A DNA stretch of 64,000 bases from Planctomycetaceae bacterium (GTDB taxonomy: Bacteria > Planctomycetota > Planctomycetia > Pirellulales > Thermoguttaceae): the NCBI GenBank assembly GCA_012719125.1, contig JAAYAY010000040.1, positions 1 through 64,000 on the forward strand, read 5' to 3'. Positions 54,081-63,689 of this stretch are shown piece by piece. The stretch's first letter is position 1, and each line of letters begins with the position of its first letter. Position numbers and translations under genes: made by a program. Below the pieces are notes generated by a model. The model searched no databases and was not told the origin of the DNA. It saw only the letters and a program-made list of their open reading frames with translations.

Positions 54081-55409
54081 ATGACCACGCGCCGCAACTT
54101 CCTGAAGACAACCGCCGCTGCCGGAGCCGTTGCCTGCTTCCCCTGGAAGCAAGCAGCCTTTGCCAATGCATCGGCCAACGACCGCCCCGTGATCGGGTGC
54201 ATCGGCGTGGGCAGCATGGGGACGGGCGACGCCCGCGGGCATGCCGACTTCGGCGATATCGTGGCGGTCTGCGACGTCGACTCGCGGCACGCCGATCGGG
54301 CCAGGAACGACGAAAAGATCGGCAAAGGCAAGGCCGACGCCTACAAGGACTATCGCAAGGTGCTCGAACGCAACGACATCGACGTGGTCAGCGTGGTTAC
54401 GCCCGACCACTGGCACGTGAAGATTGCCGTCGAGGCCCTCATGGCCGGCAAGCACGTCTTCTGCCAGAAGCCGCTCACGCTAACGCTGGAAGAGAATCAG
54501 CTCATCCGCAACGCCTGCAAAAAATACGACAAGCAGGTTTTCTTCATCGGCACGCAGCAGCGGAGCGATCGCGACCGGTTCCTCCGGGCGGTGAACCTGG
54601 TGCAGAAGGGATTACTGGGCGCCGTCAAGAAAGTCACCGTGGGCATCGACGGCAGTCCGACCTGCGATGCGATCCCGGTCGTCGACCCGCCGGCCGAGCT
54701 CGATTGGGAGATGTGGCAGGGGCAGGCTCCGGTTTACGACTATCGCGATAACGGCAAGAACCGCCGCAGTCATTACGAGTTCCGCTGGTGGTACGAGTAT
54801 TCGGGCGGGAAGTTCACCGACTGGGGAGCCCACCACATCGATATCGCCCTCTGGGCCCTGAACCGCAACGGTGACGGCATGGGACCGGTGTCGTTCGACG
54901 GAGCGGACGCCAAACACCCCGTACCGTTGAAAGAGGGCTACCCGACGCTCGACGATCGCTACAACACGTCGCACGATTTCGCCATCAAGTGTCGGTTCGA
55001 CGACGGGGTGGAGATGGTGGTCGACAGCCGCAGCGACAACGGCGTGCTGTTTGAAGGGGAGAAAGGCCGCCTGTTCGTCAACCGGGGCAAGATCACGGGC
55101 GTGCCCATCGACGAAAAATGGGACGAGGGAAAGTACACCGACGAGGACGTGGTCGCTCTCTACAAGGGCCAGCCCCACGAAGGCCACAAGGACAATTTCT
55201 ATCGCTGCATCCGCGAGGGCGGTCTGCCCGTCTCGGACGTGTACACCCACGTGCAGGCAATGAATTGCTGCCATCTCTGCGGGATCGCCGCCCGGCTGGG
55301 CCGCACGATCCAGTGGGACCCCAAGGCCGAGAGAATCGTCGGCGACGAGCAGGCGGCGGCCCTCTTCGCACGCGTGCCGCGGACAGGATACGAGATCCCG
55401 AGAGTATGA
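54081..55409 (+). CDS. Tat-exported Gfo/Idh/MocA oxidoreductase
   Basis: A 442-residue enzyme. TTRRNFLKTTAAAGAV is a twin-arginine signal. The Rossmann motif is GCIGVGSMGTGDARG and the catalytic loop VFCQKPLTLT (QKP instead of EKP). TDWGAHHIDIALWAL carries the conserved His/Asp pair. ATG 54081 has AGGAG at 8 nt. Its stop overlaps the start of hpt (ATGA), an unexpected pairing of an exported enzyme with purine salvage. Confidence 0.9.
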   Translation: MTTRRNFLKTTAAAGAVACFPWKQAAFANASANDRPVIGCIGVGSMGTGDARGHADFGDIVAVCDVDSRHADRARNDEKIGKGKADAYKDYRKVLERNDIDVVSVVTPDHWHVKIAVEALMAGKHVFCQKPLTLTLEENQLIRNACKKYDKQVFFIGTQQRSDRDRFLRAVNLVQKGLLGAVKKVTVGIDGSPTCDAIPVVDPPAELDWEMWQGQAPVYDYRDNGKNRRSHYEFRWWYEYSGGKFTDWGAHHIDIALWALNRNGDGMGPVSFDGADAKHPVPLKEGYPTLDDRYNTSHDFAIKCRFDDGVEMVVDSRSDNGVLFEGEKGRLFVNRGKITGVPIDEKWDEGKYTDEDVVALYKGQPHEGHKDNFYRCIREGGLPVSDVYTHVQAMNCCHLCGIAARLGRTIQWDPKAERIVGDEQAAALFARVPRTGYEIPRV

Positions 55410-55936
55410 GCGACACGATGGAGACACTCTTCACGGAAAAGGAAATCCAGGACGCCGTCGCCAGGGTGGCCGAGGCGCTGAACGCCGATTACCGGGACGA
55501 GCACGTGCTGGTGATCGGCGTGGCGACCGGCGCCATCGTGTTTCTGAGCGATCTGATGCGGCAACTGCAAATGCCCGTGCACCTGGAGTTGGTTCGCGCC
55601 AAGTCGTATCGCGGCTCGGACACGCGGCCCGGCGAGTTGGATATCGATTTGTGGGGACTCGAGGAGGGCGACATCCGGGGGCGCCGTGTCCTGCTCGTTG
55701 ACGACATCTTCGACACGGGCCGCACGCTGGAAACGCTTTCCCAGCGGCTGCTGGCACACGGCGCACGCGACGTGAAGACGGTCGTATTCCTCGAAAAGCC
55801 GGACCGGCGCGAGACGGAGATGCTCCCCGACTACGTGGGTCTGCGGATTCCCGACCGGTTCGTCGTCGGCTACGGCCTCGACTTCGACGGGAGGATGCGG
55901 AATCTGCCGTATATTGCCGCCATGGACGAAGGGTGA
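55406..55936 (+). CDS. hpt: Hypoxanthine phosphoribosyltransferase
   Basis: A 176-residue purine-salvage enzyme that makes IMP or GMP from the base and PRPP in the cytoplasm. The PRPP loop VLLVDDIFDTGRTL (95-108) and the LVRAKSYRGSDTRPG catalytic loop are intact. ATG 55406 overlaps the preceding stop. GLRIPDRFVVGYGLDFDGRMRNLP is the usual C-terminal base-binding region. Its stop is followed by a 35-bp-arm hairpin. Confidence 0.93.
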   Translation: MSDTMETLFTEKEIQDAVARVAEALNADYRDEHVLVIGVATGAIVFLSDLMRQLQMPVHLELVRAKSYRGSDTRPGELDIDLWGLEEGDIRGRRVLLVDDIFDTGRTLETLSQRLLAHGARDVKTVVFLEKPDRRETEMLPDYVGLRIPDRFVVGYGLDFDGRMRNLPYIAAMDEG

Positions 55937-55948
55937 GGCAAAGGATCC

Positions 55949-56045
55949 TGGGTGGCACGCTCAGAGCGTAGCGATGGGCGTGGTGACCTGACCATCCACG
56001 CCCATCGCTGCGCTCTGAGCGTGCCACCCATGAATAATACGGGCT
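55949..56045 (-). repeat. 97-bp hairpin unit, copy 1
   Basis: Arms 55949-55983 and 55996-56030 are 35 nt each with a single mismatch and a 12-nt loop; a 15-nt tail (56031-56045) belongs to the unit because it recurs at the matching end of copy 2. It lies 13 nt after hpt and could act as a transcription barrier, but has no T-run. Confidence 0.85.
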
Positions 56046-56102
56046 ATCACTCGATCCCAGCCACCCAACTCGGAATCCCGACCGTAACGAAGCACTGGGC
56101 TG

Positions 56103-56855
56103 CTACAGCAGGCTTTCGAGAAGCAGGCGGATCTTGCGCATCTCGGCCATCTGGTCGACGTCTTCCATCGGAGCTATGTCGACGCAGAGCGCTCGGGTGT
56201 AGTCCACCTTGGCCAACTGGGTGATCAGCCGGCCGTATTCGATCACGCCCTGGCCGACCCGAACCTGAAGACAGTCCTTGGTGCTATCCCGCAGGCGGAC
56301 GTGGCAAACGTGCTCCATCACCTGCTCGAAGGGGGCCCCCTGGTGAGGACCGCAAATGTAGTGGCTCGGGTCGAGGGTGAGCGCCAACCCTTTCACGTTC
56401 TTGCAGAAGACCGCCGCCGTGGCCGGATCCTGCGTCATGCGACCGGATTCGGTCACCAGGCCGACGACCACTCCCTCTTTGGCGGCCAGCCGGACCAGTT
56501 CCTGCAACCGCTCGATCTCGGCGTTGAACGGCGTGCCCAGTTCCTCACTCCGCACGGCGATTGTGTTGACCTTGGTCGCCTTCGCCAAGCGGCAGCAGGC
56601 GTCGAATTGGGCGTAGTACTGGGCTTCGCTGTCCGCCTGGATCTCGACCGAATAGGCAACGGGCGTCAGACGCTGGGTCCTGCGGCAGATCTGCACGGCC
56701 TTCTCCAGGTGCTGTGCAACCTGCGACGGTTTCAGGTGCCCACCGGACTCGTCCAGGGCGATCTCGACCGCGGTATATTCCAGGTCGACCAGGCGCTGCA
56801 ACGCCGCATCCAACGGCAGGTTCGAAAAACACCGAGTCGATGCCGCAACAAACAC
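56103..56855 (-). CDS. Sugar phosphate isomerase/epimerase family protein
   Basis: A 250-residue TIM-barrel protein of the AP-endonuclease-2/xylose-isomerase-like superfamily. STRCFSNLPLDAALQRLVDL, VEIALDESG, GLVTESGRM and LTLDPSHYICGP fit the metal-binding barrel pattern (Glu, Asp and His ligands). The start is GTG 56855 with AAAGGAG 7 nt upstream. No neighbour on its strand. It may interconvert keto-sugars made by the Gfo/Idh/MocA enzymes, a common association in planctomycetes. Confidence 0.8.
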   Translation of the reverse strand: MFVAASTRCFSNLPLDAALQRLVDLEYTAVEIALDESGGHLKPSQVAQHLEKAVQICRRTQRLTPVAYSVEIQADSEAQYYAQFDACCRLAKATKVNTIAVRSEELGTPFNAEIERLQELVRLAAKEGVVVGLVTESGRMTQDPATAAVFCKNVKGLALTLDPSHYICGPHQGAPFEQVMEHVCHVRLRDSTKDCLQVRVGQGVIEYGRLITQLAKVDYTRALCVDIAPMEDVDQMAEMRKIRLLLESLL

Positions 56856-57575
56856 ACCCAGACTCCTTTCTCCATAGACTCACAACCGGTTACCTGCCGG
56901 TTCCAGACAAGTGTCTGCAAATCGAATTGGGCAAACAGGTAGCTTACAGCGACAGGCCGCCTCGGGCAACACCAGGCCGATCGCCGAAGCAACTCGTTCC
57001 TTGCGCAACACTTCGCAACCGATCCTCTCCGTCAGCAACTCTTCCGCAAAACCTCTGGGTGAACTTCAGACGGTGACGCTCGAGAACAGCCGGATTCCCC
57101 AGGGCTTACACGATCGAACGCAAGTCCCAGCAAAGCGTTTGTTTAACCCGCTGCCGCAGGCGAGGTCGTTCACCCACTGCAGGCCGCTCTGGAATGGTTA
57201 GCAATCCTCGCCTACGGCAGCGGGTTAAACGATTCGGCCGCAAAGGTTTCGGTTCCCTGCACTACTACCCCGAAGTGGCGCTGTCCAACTGATTCCACGA
57301 CGAAAACGGCCATTTCCGCTGTCGGCCAACCTCTTCTGCCGGTGGTGAATCCCTCGGACGGACCTACGAATTCTGGCAATTCGCCTTCTGGTGCCGCGAG
57401 CTTATCCTTCCATTGCCCCTGAGCTAGAATAGGAATGAACCTGGGGAAGGAGCCCCTTCCACCATGTGGGACAATGGCCCTGACTCTGCCGACACGCCGG
57501 GTTGATTCGGTACTTTCTCTACATGCTGTATTTTCGCCATTTTCGCTAAACTGAACGACCACGCGGGAGTCTGTC
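56856..57575. other. Intergenic region with palindrome
   Basis: About 720 bp with one palindromic repeat (57141-57230). A 121-residue minus-strand frame (57212-57577) ends inside that palindrome and overlaps the sppA start; it has no ribosome binding site or family match, so I leave it out. Confidence 0.5.
57141..57230. repeat. Palindromic repeat (GTTTAACCCGCTGCCG type)
   Basis: Arms 57141-57165 and 57206-57230 match over 25 nt with one mismatch, separated by 40 nt. There is no other copy in the window, but the layout is the same as the other hairpin families here. Confidence 0.8.
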
Positions 57576-58673
57576 ATGGAACCTAACGGACCTTCTCAGC
57601 AACCTCCGATCACGGCGCAAGTTGTCTCGTCGGGGATGGCGGCCGATGGTTATCCGCCCTATCGCCAGGCGATTCCCCGGCGACGGGGTGGGGCCATGGC
57701 CAAGTTCATCATTCTGGTCCTGCTGGGGGCCCTGGCACTGTCGATGCTCATCAATATCGCCCTGATCGGCGAAACAGCGGTCTCGTCGGCCGACACGCCC
57801 CAGGAAGAATATTTCTCCCAAGACAAGTTCCGGGAGGGCAAGGACAAGATCGCGATCATCTCGGTCGAAGGAACGATCCTGGCGATGGAGGGTTTCGTCA
57901 AGGATCAGATCGACCAGGCCCGGCGCGACGACAAGGTCAAGGCAGTGGTCCTGCGTGTCGACTCGCCCGGCGGCAGCGTGGCGGCCTCCGATTACCTCTA
58001 CCATCACCTGAGCAAGTTGCGAACCGAGTCGAAGAAGCCGATCGTGGTCAGCATGGGCTCCATCGCGGCCAGCGGCGGCTACTACGTCTCCATGGCGGCC
58101 GGCCCCGTCGAGAAGACGGTCTTCGCCGAACCGAGCTGTTTTACGGGCTCCATCGGCGTGATGATTCCCCATTACAACTTGGCGGGCCTGTTCGACAAGT
58201 TCGGCATCGAGGAAGACGCCATCGTCAGCCACCGCCTCAAAGATATGGGCAGCCTCGGACGCCAGATGACCGACGAGGAGAAGGCGATCTTCCAGGGGCT
58301 GGTCGACGAGAGTTTCGGTCGCTTCAAGGAGATCATCCGCGACAACCGCACTACCTTCGCCAAAACCCCCGAGGCCCTCGACAAACTGGCCACCGGCCAG
58401 GTTTACACGGCCCAACAGGCAAAAGACGGCGGCTTGATCGACGAGATCGACTTCATCGAGGCCGCCATCGACCGCGCCATCGAACTGGCCGGGCTCGATC
58501 CTGATCGCGTCCAGGTGATTCGCTATCTGGAGACCCCCAGCCTGGCCTCACTGCTTCTGGGAGCCCAGGCCCAACCTCGCGGCCTCGACCTGCAGCAGCT
58601 TTTCGACATGAGCGCACCGAAGGCCTACTACATGGCCACCCAGCTTCCGCCGCTCGTTCGCAACGCTCGCTGA
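57576..58673 (+). CDS. sppA: Signal peptide peptidase SppA (S49)
   Basis: A 365-residue membrane-anchored peptidase that degrades cleaved signal peptides. One transmembrane helix (about 43-63) follows a 40-residue cytoplasmic tail. The S49 nucleophile is Ser166 in GSIAASGGYYVSM and the likely general base Lys222 in SHRLKDMGSLG, the Ser/Lys dyad of the short (36-kDa) SppA form. LRVDSPGGSVAASD and TGSIGVM are further signatures. It stands alone. Confidence 0.93.
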   Translation: MEPNGPSQQPPITAQVVSSGMAADGYPPYRQAIPRRRGGAMAKFIILVLLGALALSMLINIALIGETAVSSADTPQEEYFSQDKFREGKDKIAIISVEGTILAMEGFVKDQIDQARRDDKVKAVVLRVDSPGGSVAASDYLYHHLSKLRTESKKPIVVSMGSIAASGGYYVSMAAGPVEKTVFAEPSCFTGSIGVMIPHYNLAGLFDKFGIEEDAIVSHRLKDMGSLGRQMTDEEKAIFQGLVDESFGRFKEIIRDNRTTFAKTPEALDKLATGQVYTAQQAKDGGLIDEIDFIEAAIDRAIELAGLDPDRVQVIRYLETPSLASLLLGAQAQPRGLDLQQLFDMSAPKAYYMATQLPPLVRNAR

Positions 58674-58695
58674 AAAGAGAGTGCTACGAGCCGGG

Positions 58696-58932
58696 TCAGA
58701 ACGGCCCGCCCATGCCGCAGGCCCCTCCGCCGCATCCGCCGGTCGCGGCCGGACACATGCCTTTCGCACAACAGGATACTTCGCCGCCCGTGGTCTGGGG
58801 CGACGCGGTCACGCTGAGCTGTTTGCTTACCTTTGTCTTGCCACAGGACGGGCACTCGGGCTTCTCGTCGCCACGGATCAGCAACTCGAACGCACTCCCG
58901 CATTCCAGACAGACGTACTCGTAGATAGGCAT
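58696..58932 (-). CDS. FmdB-type zinc-ribbon protein
   Basis: A 78-residue protein. MPIYEYVCLECGSAFELL and the second knuckle CPSCGKTKVSKQLS define the FmdB regulatory-protein family, a common small zinc ribbon of uncertain role. The C-terminus has additional Cys and Gly (SCCAKGMCPAATGGCGGG), frequent in this family and possibly metal-binding. It is divergent from nnrE. Confidence 0.92.
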   Translation of the reverse strand: MPIYEYVCLECGSAFELLIRGDEKPECPSCGKTKVSKQLSVTASPQTTGGEVSCCAKGMCPAATGGCGGGACGMGGPF

Positions 58933-59092
58933 TTTCGTGTCTCATCCGGGCAGATTTGGAGTCCTTGTTCAGGACTTCTGCGTATGTTTGTGAAGGTTGA
59001 GTTACGGGCTTGCCCCGCTTTGGGAAAGTAGTAGACAATTGTAGAACACCAGGCCAATCCGGGGAAGCTCGCTCTTTGTCAGGGGAACCGTC

Positions 59093-59785
59093 ATGACCGG
59101 TATTGCTCTCACCCGGGAACAGTCCCGGCAGGTCGACCGGATTGCCATGGAAGTCTACGGCTTTTCCGGGCTCGTGCTCATGGAAAACGCCGGCCGGGGT
59201 GTCGCCGATTACCTGGAGAGGCTGGGAATTGACGGAACCGTGGTGATCTGCTGCGGCCGGGGAAACAACGGGGGCGACGGATTCGTCATCGCTCGGCACC
59301 TCGATCTCCGCGGTTACCAGACACGGGTTCTCCTCTACTGCGACCCGGCCCAACTGGCGGGCGACGCGGCCGCTAATTTCCGGATCCTCGAGAAGACCGA
59401 CGTTCCCATCCATCCGTGCTACGAGAACTCGGATGCCGATGGTCTCCAGACGCATCTCGCCGGCGCTTCGTGGATCGTCGACGCCCTGCTGGGCACCGGC
59501 GCCCGGGGCGAACCGCGTCCGCCGCTGGACTCGGTCATCGACCGGTTGAATGCTTCGGGAATCCCCATCCTAGCCGTGGATGTCCCCAGCGGTCTGGATT
59601 GCGACACGGGGGAACCGTCCGAGCACACGGTTCGGGCTGCCCACACCTGCACGTTCGTCACCGCCAAGGTCGGCTACCTGAACCCGAACGCTCGACCCTA
59701 CCTGGGGGAACTGCACGTGCTTAGTATTGGGACCCCCACGAAGCTGGTGACGGAGTTCTTTGAACGCAGTGAAGAGCCCAAATGA
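59093..59785 (+). CDS. nnrE: NAD(P)H-hydrate epimerase
   Basis: A 230-residue YjeF_N-domain enzyme that epimerises damaged NAD(P)H-hydrate so the companion dehydratase can repair it. CGRGNNGGDGFVIARHL is the family signature, followed by DALLGTGARGEPRP and LAVDVPSGLDCDTG. The dehydratase domain (YjeF_C/NnrD), often fused in bacteria, is absent here and must be elsewhere. Length fits the stand-alone form. Confidence 0.93.
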   Translation: MTGIALTREQSRQVDRIAMEVYGFSGLVLMENAGRGVADYLERLGIDGTVVICCGRGNNGGDGFVIARHLDLRGYQTRVLLYCDPAQLAGDAAANFRILEKTDVPIHPCYENSDADGLQTHLAGASWIVDALLGTGARGEPRPPLDSVIDRLNASGIPILAVDVPSGLDCDTGEPSEHTVRAAHTCTFVTAKVGYLNPNARPYLGELHVLSIGTPTKLVTEFFERSEEPK

Positions 59786-59882
59786 TCTGGCCACCAGATC
59801 GGCGACATTGCTGCGATCAGGCAACTCATTCGAATCCAGACATTCCATAGTCTGACGCCCGGACTCCAACCTCCTGACCCCC

Positions 59883-59904
59883 GAACCCTGACAACCGACA
59901 ACTC
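59883..59904. repeat. Short intergenic repeat word, second copy
   Basis: Matches 31747-31768 over 22 nt. It ends just before the stop codon end of the top6A gene, between convergent genes. Confidence 0.5.
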
Positions 59905-61071
59905 TCAGTCCAGCCAATCCTGCTCGGACAGCCTGGCCGGCGTGTATTCTTCCGTCACGTAGCTGATATCGCGGGAGATGAGCGCTTCGACTTCCAGCTT
60001 GAAGCCGTTGTCGAGCATCTGCTTGATCTCCTTCTGCCAGGCCTTCTTCTTGGCGAACCAGGGATAGTTGGCGATCTGCTTGGCCCGCTTCCGGTCGGTG
60101 TCGTTGAGGTTGATCTTCACGCTCTCGGAGAGGCCGCAGCGTTCCAGATCGATGCTGCGCAGGCCCAGGTATTTGGCGTCGGGAATCGCCATCCGCTGCG
60201 ACTCGAAGGCCAGGTTGATCGACCCCTGCTTGATCACGCTGTAGATGTAGTACCCCCAGGGATCGTTGTCCAACAGGCAATAGATCGGGAGCTTGAGTTC
60301 CGTGTGCAGGCGGTGGAGCAAGCGCCGAACGCCACGCGGGGGCTGCCCGCCGCCGTGGGTCAAAATGCAGTTGTGGGTCCGCCAGAACTTGTCTTCGTTG
60401 AACCGCTGCCAGACCGTATCTTTTTCGACATGCAGGACGAACTTGGCGTTGCACTTCTTGAACCTGATCACGTCGGGTTCCACGATCGACGGGATGCCGT
60501 AGCCGCCGGAACCCATCCGCGAGCAGTCGATCTCGTCTCCCCGGTCTTCGAGGATCAGTTCGCCGACCATGTCGCCTTTCTTCTGGGCGTAGAGATGGAG
60601 TTCCTCGCGGAGGGCGCTCAGGAGGACTTCCGTATCCTCGATCACCGGATCGCATTCGCCCTGATCGGCAAAAGTCTCTTCCTTCGTCCCTTCGATGGAA
60701 TGCTTGAGCAGATAGTAGAGACCACGGATGCTGGTCGTCTTGTCCTGTTCGATGAGTTGCTTGGTGCCGCTGGCCACGAGCATGGTCTGCATGAAGCTCT
60801 TGGCCTGCGACAGGTTGAACAGGTGCCGCCGGTTGGTCTTGTTGCCCATCTCGATGAAACGCTTCGCCGAGTTGAATCGCACATTGGAGAGTGCCCGGGT
60901 GGGAATATCCATGTGCGGATCGCGGCGTTTGTCGGCCGCGACAATCACGCTTTCGGCCAAACCGGCCAACTGGTCCATCGTGCGTTGGTCGCGAGGCGAC
61001 ATGGGCCCACGCGGCTTCTTTGCGGCTGGTGCTGCTGCCATCTTCTTGCGTCGAACTGTTTTCTTCGCCAT
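59905..61071 (-). CDS. top6A: DNA topoisomerase VI subunit A (Spo11-like)
   Basis: A 388-residue cleavage subunit of type IIB topoisomerase VI. The catalytic tyrosine is in TSIRGLYYLLKH (Tyr119/Tyr120). The Toprim metal site is Glu216 (HVEKDTVWQRF) with Asp268 and Asp270 (LLDNDPWGYYIYSVI). A basic 20-residue N-terminal tail precedes the fold. It is transcribed after top6B with an 83-bp spacer that holds a palindrome. Type IIB enzymes are chiefly archaeal and plant proteins, with scattered bacterial occurrence. Confidence 0.93.
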   Translation of the reverse strand: MAKKTVRRKKMAAAPAAKKPRGPMSPRDQRTMDQLAGLAESVIVAADKRRDPHMDIPTRALSNVRFNSAKRFIEMGNKTNRRHLFNLSQAKSFMQTMLVASGTKQLIEQDKTTSIRGLYYLLKHSIEGTKEETFADQGECDPVIEDTEVLLSALREELHLYAQKKGDMVGELILEDRGDEIDCSRMGSGGYGIPSIVEPDVIRFKKCNAKFVLHVEKDTVWQRFNEDKFWRTHNCILTHGGGQPPRGVRRLLHRLHTELKLPIYCLLDNDPWGYYIYSVIKQGSINLAFESQRMAIPDAKYLGLRSIDLERCGLSESVKINLNDTDRKRAKQIANYPWFAKKKAWQKEIKQMLDNGFKLEVEALISRDISYVTEEYTPARLSEQDWLD

Positions 61072-61082
61072 GGGTATTCCCG

Positions 61083-61150
61083 GTAGGGTGCGTCTCGATG
61101 CACCGTGGATTGCCGTGGATGCTCATCAGGTGCGTCAAGACGCACCCTAC
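61083..61150. repeat. Palindromic repeat (GTAGGGTGCGTCT type)
   Basis: Arms 61083-61104 and 61129-61150 match with two mismatches over 22 nt and a 24-nt loop. It fills the spacer between the two topoisomerase VI genes and would be transcribed within their message. Confidence 0.8.
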
Positions 61151-61154
61151 GCTC

Positions 61155-63248
61155 TCAGAAGAGCTTCTTCTGTTCGTCTGTTTCGGGATCGCCGCCGCTC
61201 GCCTTGGCCCGGGCCAGGAGCTGCTCGTTCACGTCTTCGGGATCGACGATCAACACGTTGGCCCCGAACTCCGCCTCGTCCTCATCGACCACGCGGCCGC
61301 GATCGTCCAGCTTGACGTCGGCCTCGGCGGTCTTCCTCCTGGCCACCAGAAGCAACTGGTCGTAGATCGTCTGCTTGTCGATTCCGTTGATTTCGCTCAC
61401 GGCGCCGGCCACTTCGCCCAGGTATCGGAGAAACATGTTGCGCCGCTCGCCTTCATGTTTGACCCGTCGCCGCCGCCGCAAGAACATCCCCAGCTTGCGG
61501 CCTACTGCCTGCAACCCCAATCGCAGTTCCTTCTGGATCTCCGGATACGACGCCACCGCCTCCTTCGACTCGCTGGTGAACGGCACCCACACGCTGGCCA
61601 TGTGGACCATGACCGTGATCGGACCGCGCGGCAACTGGTTGCGGGCCTGGTTCAACCCGTAGGCGCGCCAGTTCGTCTGCATGATGGTTTGCGTGATGGC
61701 GCAGCCTCCCGCCTGGAACTGCAACGGAACGCGGTTGGCATAGCGGAGCACGTTCATCGTCTGCCCGTCGTCCAGGTTGACGTTCTGCATGGCGTCGAGC
61801 AGGTGGTCGATGTCCTTGGCCTTGAGCTTGCCGGGCGAGATGCGGGTTCGCATTCTCGCTTCCTTGATGATCTTGTCGGCCGCGTCGGGCCCGATTCCGT
61901 CGAAGGTCATCGAAAGGAATTGGCGCAACGTGCGTGCGTCGGTCTGATCGATGAGCTCGCAGAGGGTCTCCCGCGTCACCCGGTGAGCCGTCGACGTGCC
62001 GCCGTAGGCCAGACCGACCTCGATCTGGAACGGATTGCCCCGGTAGACGGACGGGGGCCTGGTAGCCGCGGCGAAGAACTCGCCGGGAACGACCTGGTGA
62101 AGCCCTTTGAGAATCAATTCTTCGCCGATCGGACAGATACAGTCGGTGGCCGGATTGCTGATCTTCGTCTTCTGGATCGCCTGATAGACCATGTCGGCCT
62201 CTTCGCGGCCGATGCGTTTGGTGCTGGAGCGATTGCTCACGCCGGCCTCTTCGCAAATCCGCCGGGCCACGCTCGGACTCACCCGCGAAAACGATTTGAC
62301 CAGAAACTGGGTGATGGTGGGCTCTTTCGTTTCCTTGAGCATCCCCACCAGGCGGCCCAACTCGACGCCGTAGGGATGGGGCTTGATTTCCTTGGGCTCG
62401 GGCGGAAGGACCTCGGCCACCCGCGAATAATCCCGCTTGTTGCCTTCCGGGTCCTCATAGTGGATCGTCACGTGGGGATTGGCGATGGCCGTCTGCTCGA
62501 GGTACTCGTCAACGCTGCCCCGACCGCGCTGATACTTCGCTTCCAGTTCGATCGTCACCCGCGTGCCGTGGTCCTGCTCGATCCACTCGATGCCGTGCTT
62601 TTCGATCGTGGCAGCGCCTTTTTGCCCGGGCGGGATGTCGACCCCCTCGCCGCGCCCGTTGATGATCTCGGGCAGATTGCGCTTCGTGTCGATCTGGATT
62701 TCGTAGTAGTGGGCCGGTGTGCGGACGGAGACCTTCGACATGATCTTGACCGGTTTGCCCGTGGTGAGCAGCCCGTACATGCCGGCGGCCGAGATGCCGA
62801 TTCCCTGCTGCCCGCGACTCATTCGCAGGCGATGGAACTTGGATCCGTAAAGGAGTTTGCCGAAGATCAGCGGGATCTGCTTGGCAACGATGCCCGGGCC
62901 GTTGTCCTGCACGCCCACCTTGTAGCGATCCTGCCCGTTGCCGTTCGTCGTCCGCTGGATATGGACCCAGATTTCGGGAAGAATGCCTGCTTCTTCGCAA
63001 GCGTCCAAGGCGTTGTCGACCGCCTCCTTGACGGTGGTCAGCAGCGCCTTGCGCGGGTTGTCGAAACCGAGCAGATGGCGATTCTTGGCAAAAAACTCAC
63101 TGACAGAAATGTCGCGCTGGCCGGCAGCCATCGACTCGGCGGTTGCTCGGCGACGCAGACGTTCCGGCGACTTGGGGGCCTTTCCGTTCTCGCTCTGGCT
63201 GGGAGCAGAATTGCGGCTCCTGGAAACACGCACCTTCTTCTTGGTCAA
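61155..63248 (-). CDS. top6B: DNA topoisomerase VI subunit B
   Basis: A 697-residue ATPase subunit. The GHKL motifs are all present: N-box [15 protein letters not shown] (74-88), DNGPGI (115-120), [14 protein letters not shown] (146-159) and HGTRVTIEL. An H2TH-like segment and transducer domain follow, then a basic stretch [14 protein letters not shown] and an acidic C-terminus. I accept the TTG start at 63248, which has GGGA upstream and adds a basic 35-residue tail; ATG at residue 40 is an alternative. First gene of the top6BA operon. Confidence 0.93.
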   Translation of the reverse strand: MTKKKVRVSRSRNSAPSQSENGKAPKSPERLRRRATAESMAAGQRDISVSEFFAKNRHLLGFDNPRKALLTTVKEAVDNALDACEEAGILPEIWVHIQRTTNGNGQDRYKVGVQDNGPGIVAKQIPLIFGKLLYGSKFHRLRMSRGQQGIGISAAGMYGLLTTGKPVKIMSKVSVRTPAHYYEIQIDTKRNLPEIINGRGEGVDIPPGQKGAATIEKHGIEWIEQDHGTRVTIELEAKYQRGRGSVDEYLEQTAIANPHVTIHYEDPEGNKRDYSRVAEVLPPEPKEIKPHPYGVELGRLVGMLKETKEPTITQFLVKSFSRVSPSVARRICEEAGVSNRSSTKRIGREEADMVYQAIQKTKISNPATDCICPIGEELILKGLHQVVPGEFFAAATRPPSVYRGNPFQIEVGLAYGGTSTAHRVTRETLCELIDQTDARTLRQFLSMTFDGIGPDAADKIIKEARMRTRISPGKLKAKDIDHLLDAMQNVNLDDGQTMNVLRYANRVPLQFQAGGCAITQTIMQTNWRAYGLNQARNQLPRGPITVMVHMASVWVPFTSESKEAVASYPEIQKELRLGLQAVGRKLGMFLRRRRRVKHEGERRNMFLRYLGEVAGAVSEINGIDKQTIYDQLLLVARRKTAEADVKLDDRGRVVDEDEAEFGANVLIVDPEDVNEQLLARAKASGGDPETDEQKKLF

Positions 63249-63689
63249 TGGAAGTCGTCCCTGATCTAACGTGGGGAAAACGAGAAGCCCGTCCTGCGAG
63301 GGGTGCGACAGCGTCGCGCCGGGGACGGGCAGTGCAGACTGGGCAGATTATAACGATTCTCTCGGCAGTCTCCCACCCGGCTTTCGAGCTCGTTCTGACT
63401 CGTCCGCCAGAACGGTCCCACCATCCTTGATTTCACCGACCTGCCAGCGCCGCCAGTGCGACGCGGCGACCTCTTCGAGGTGTTGCAGATATGACAACAG
63501 GCCGGACCAACTTGAAGTCATTCTTACAAAAGCAGCTCAAATCTGGCCGGCCCGGCCATATTGCCGGAAGTGCCACTCAGGTAATACCTTACGACAAAAG
63601 TGCAGATTCAGTTCAAATGTTGGCATGCTATGTGCTCTTCGTGGCGTTCAGAAAAACCCAGCCCCCCGCCATGGATGGAGGATAAGTCA
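63249..63689. other. Intergenic region upstream of top6B
   Basis: About 440 bp with the presumed top6B promoter. A 64-residue frame (63491-63685) has no ribosome binding site or recognisable content, and I do not call it. Confidence 0.5.

Noticed and set aside
57212-57577. 121-residue minus-strand frame upstream of sppA
   Set aside because: Ends inside a palindrome, overlaps the sppA start codon and lacks a ribosome binding site.
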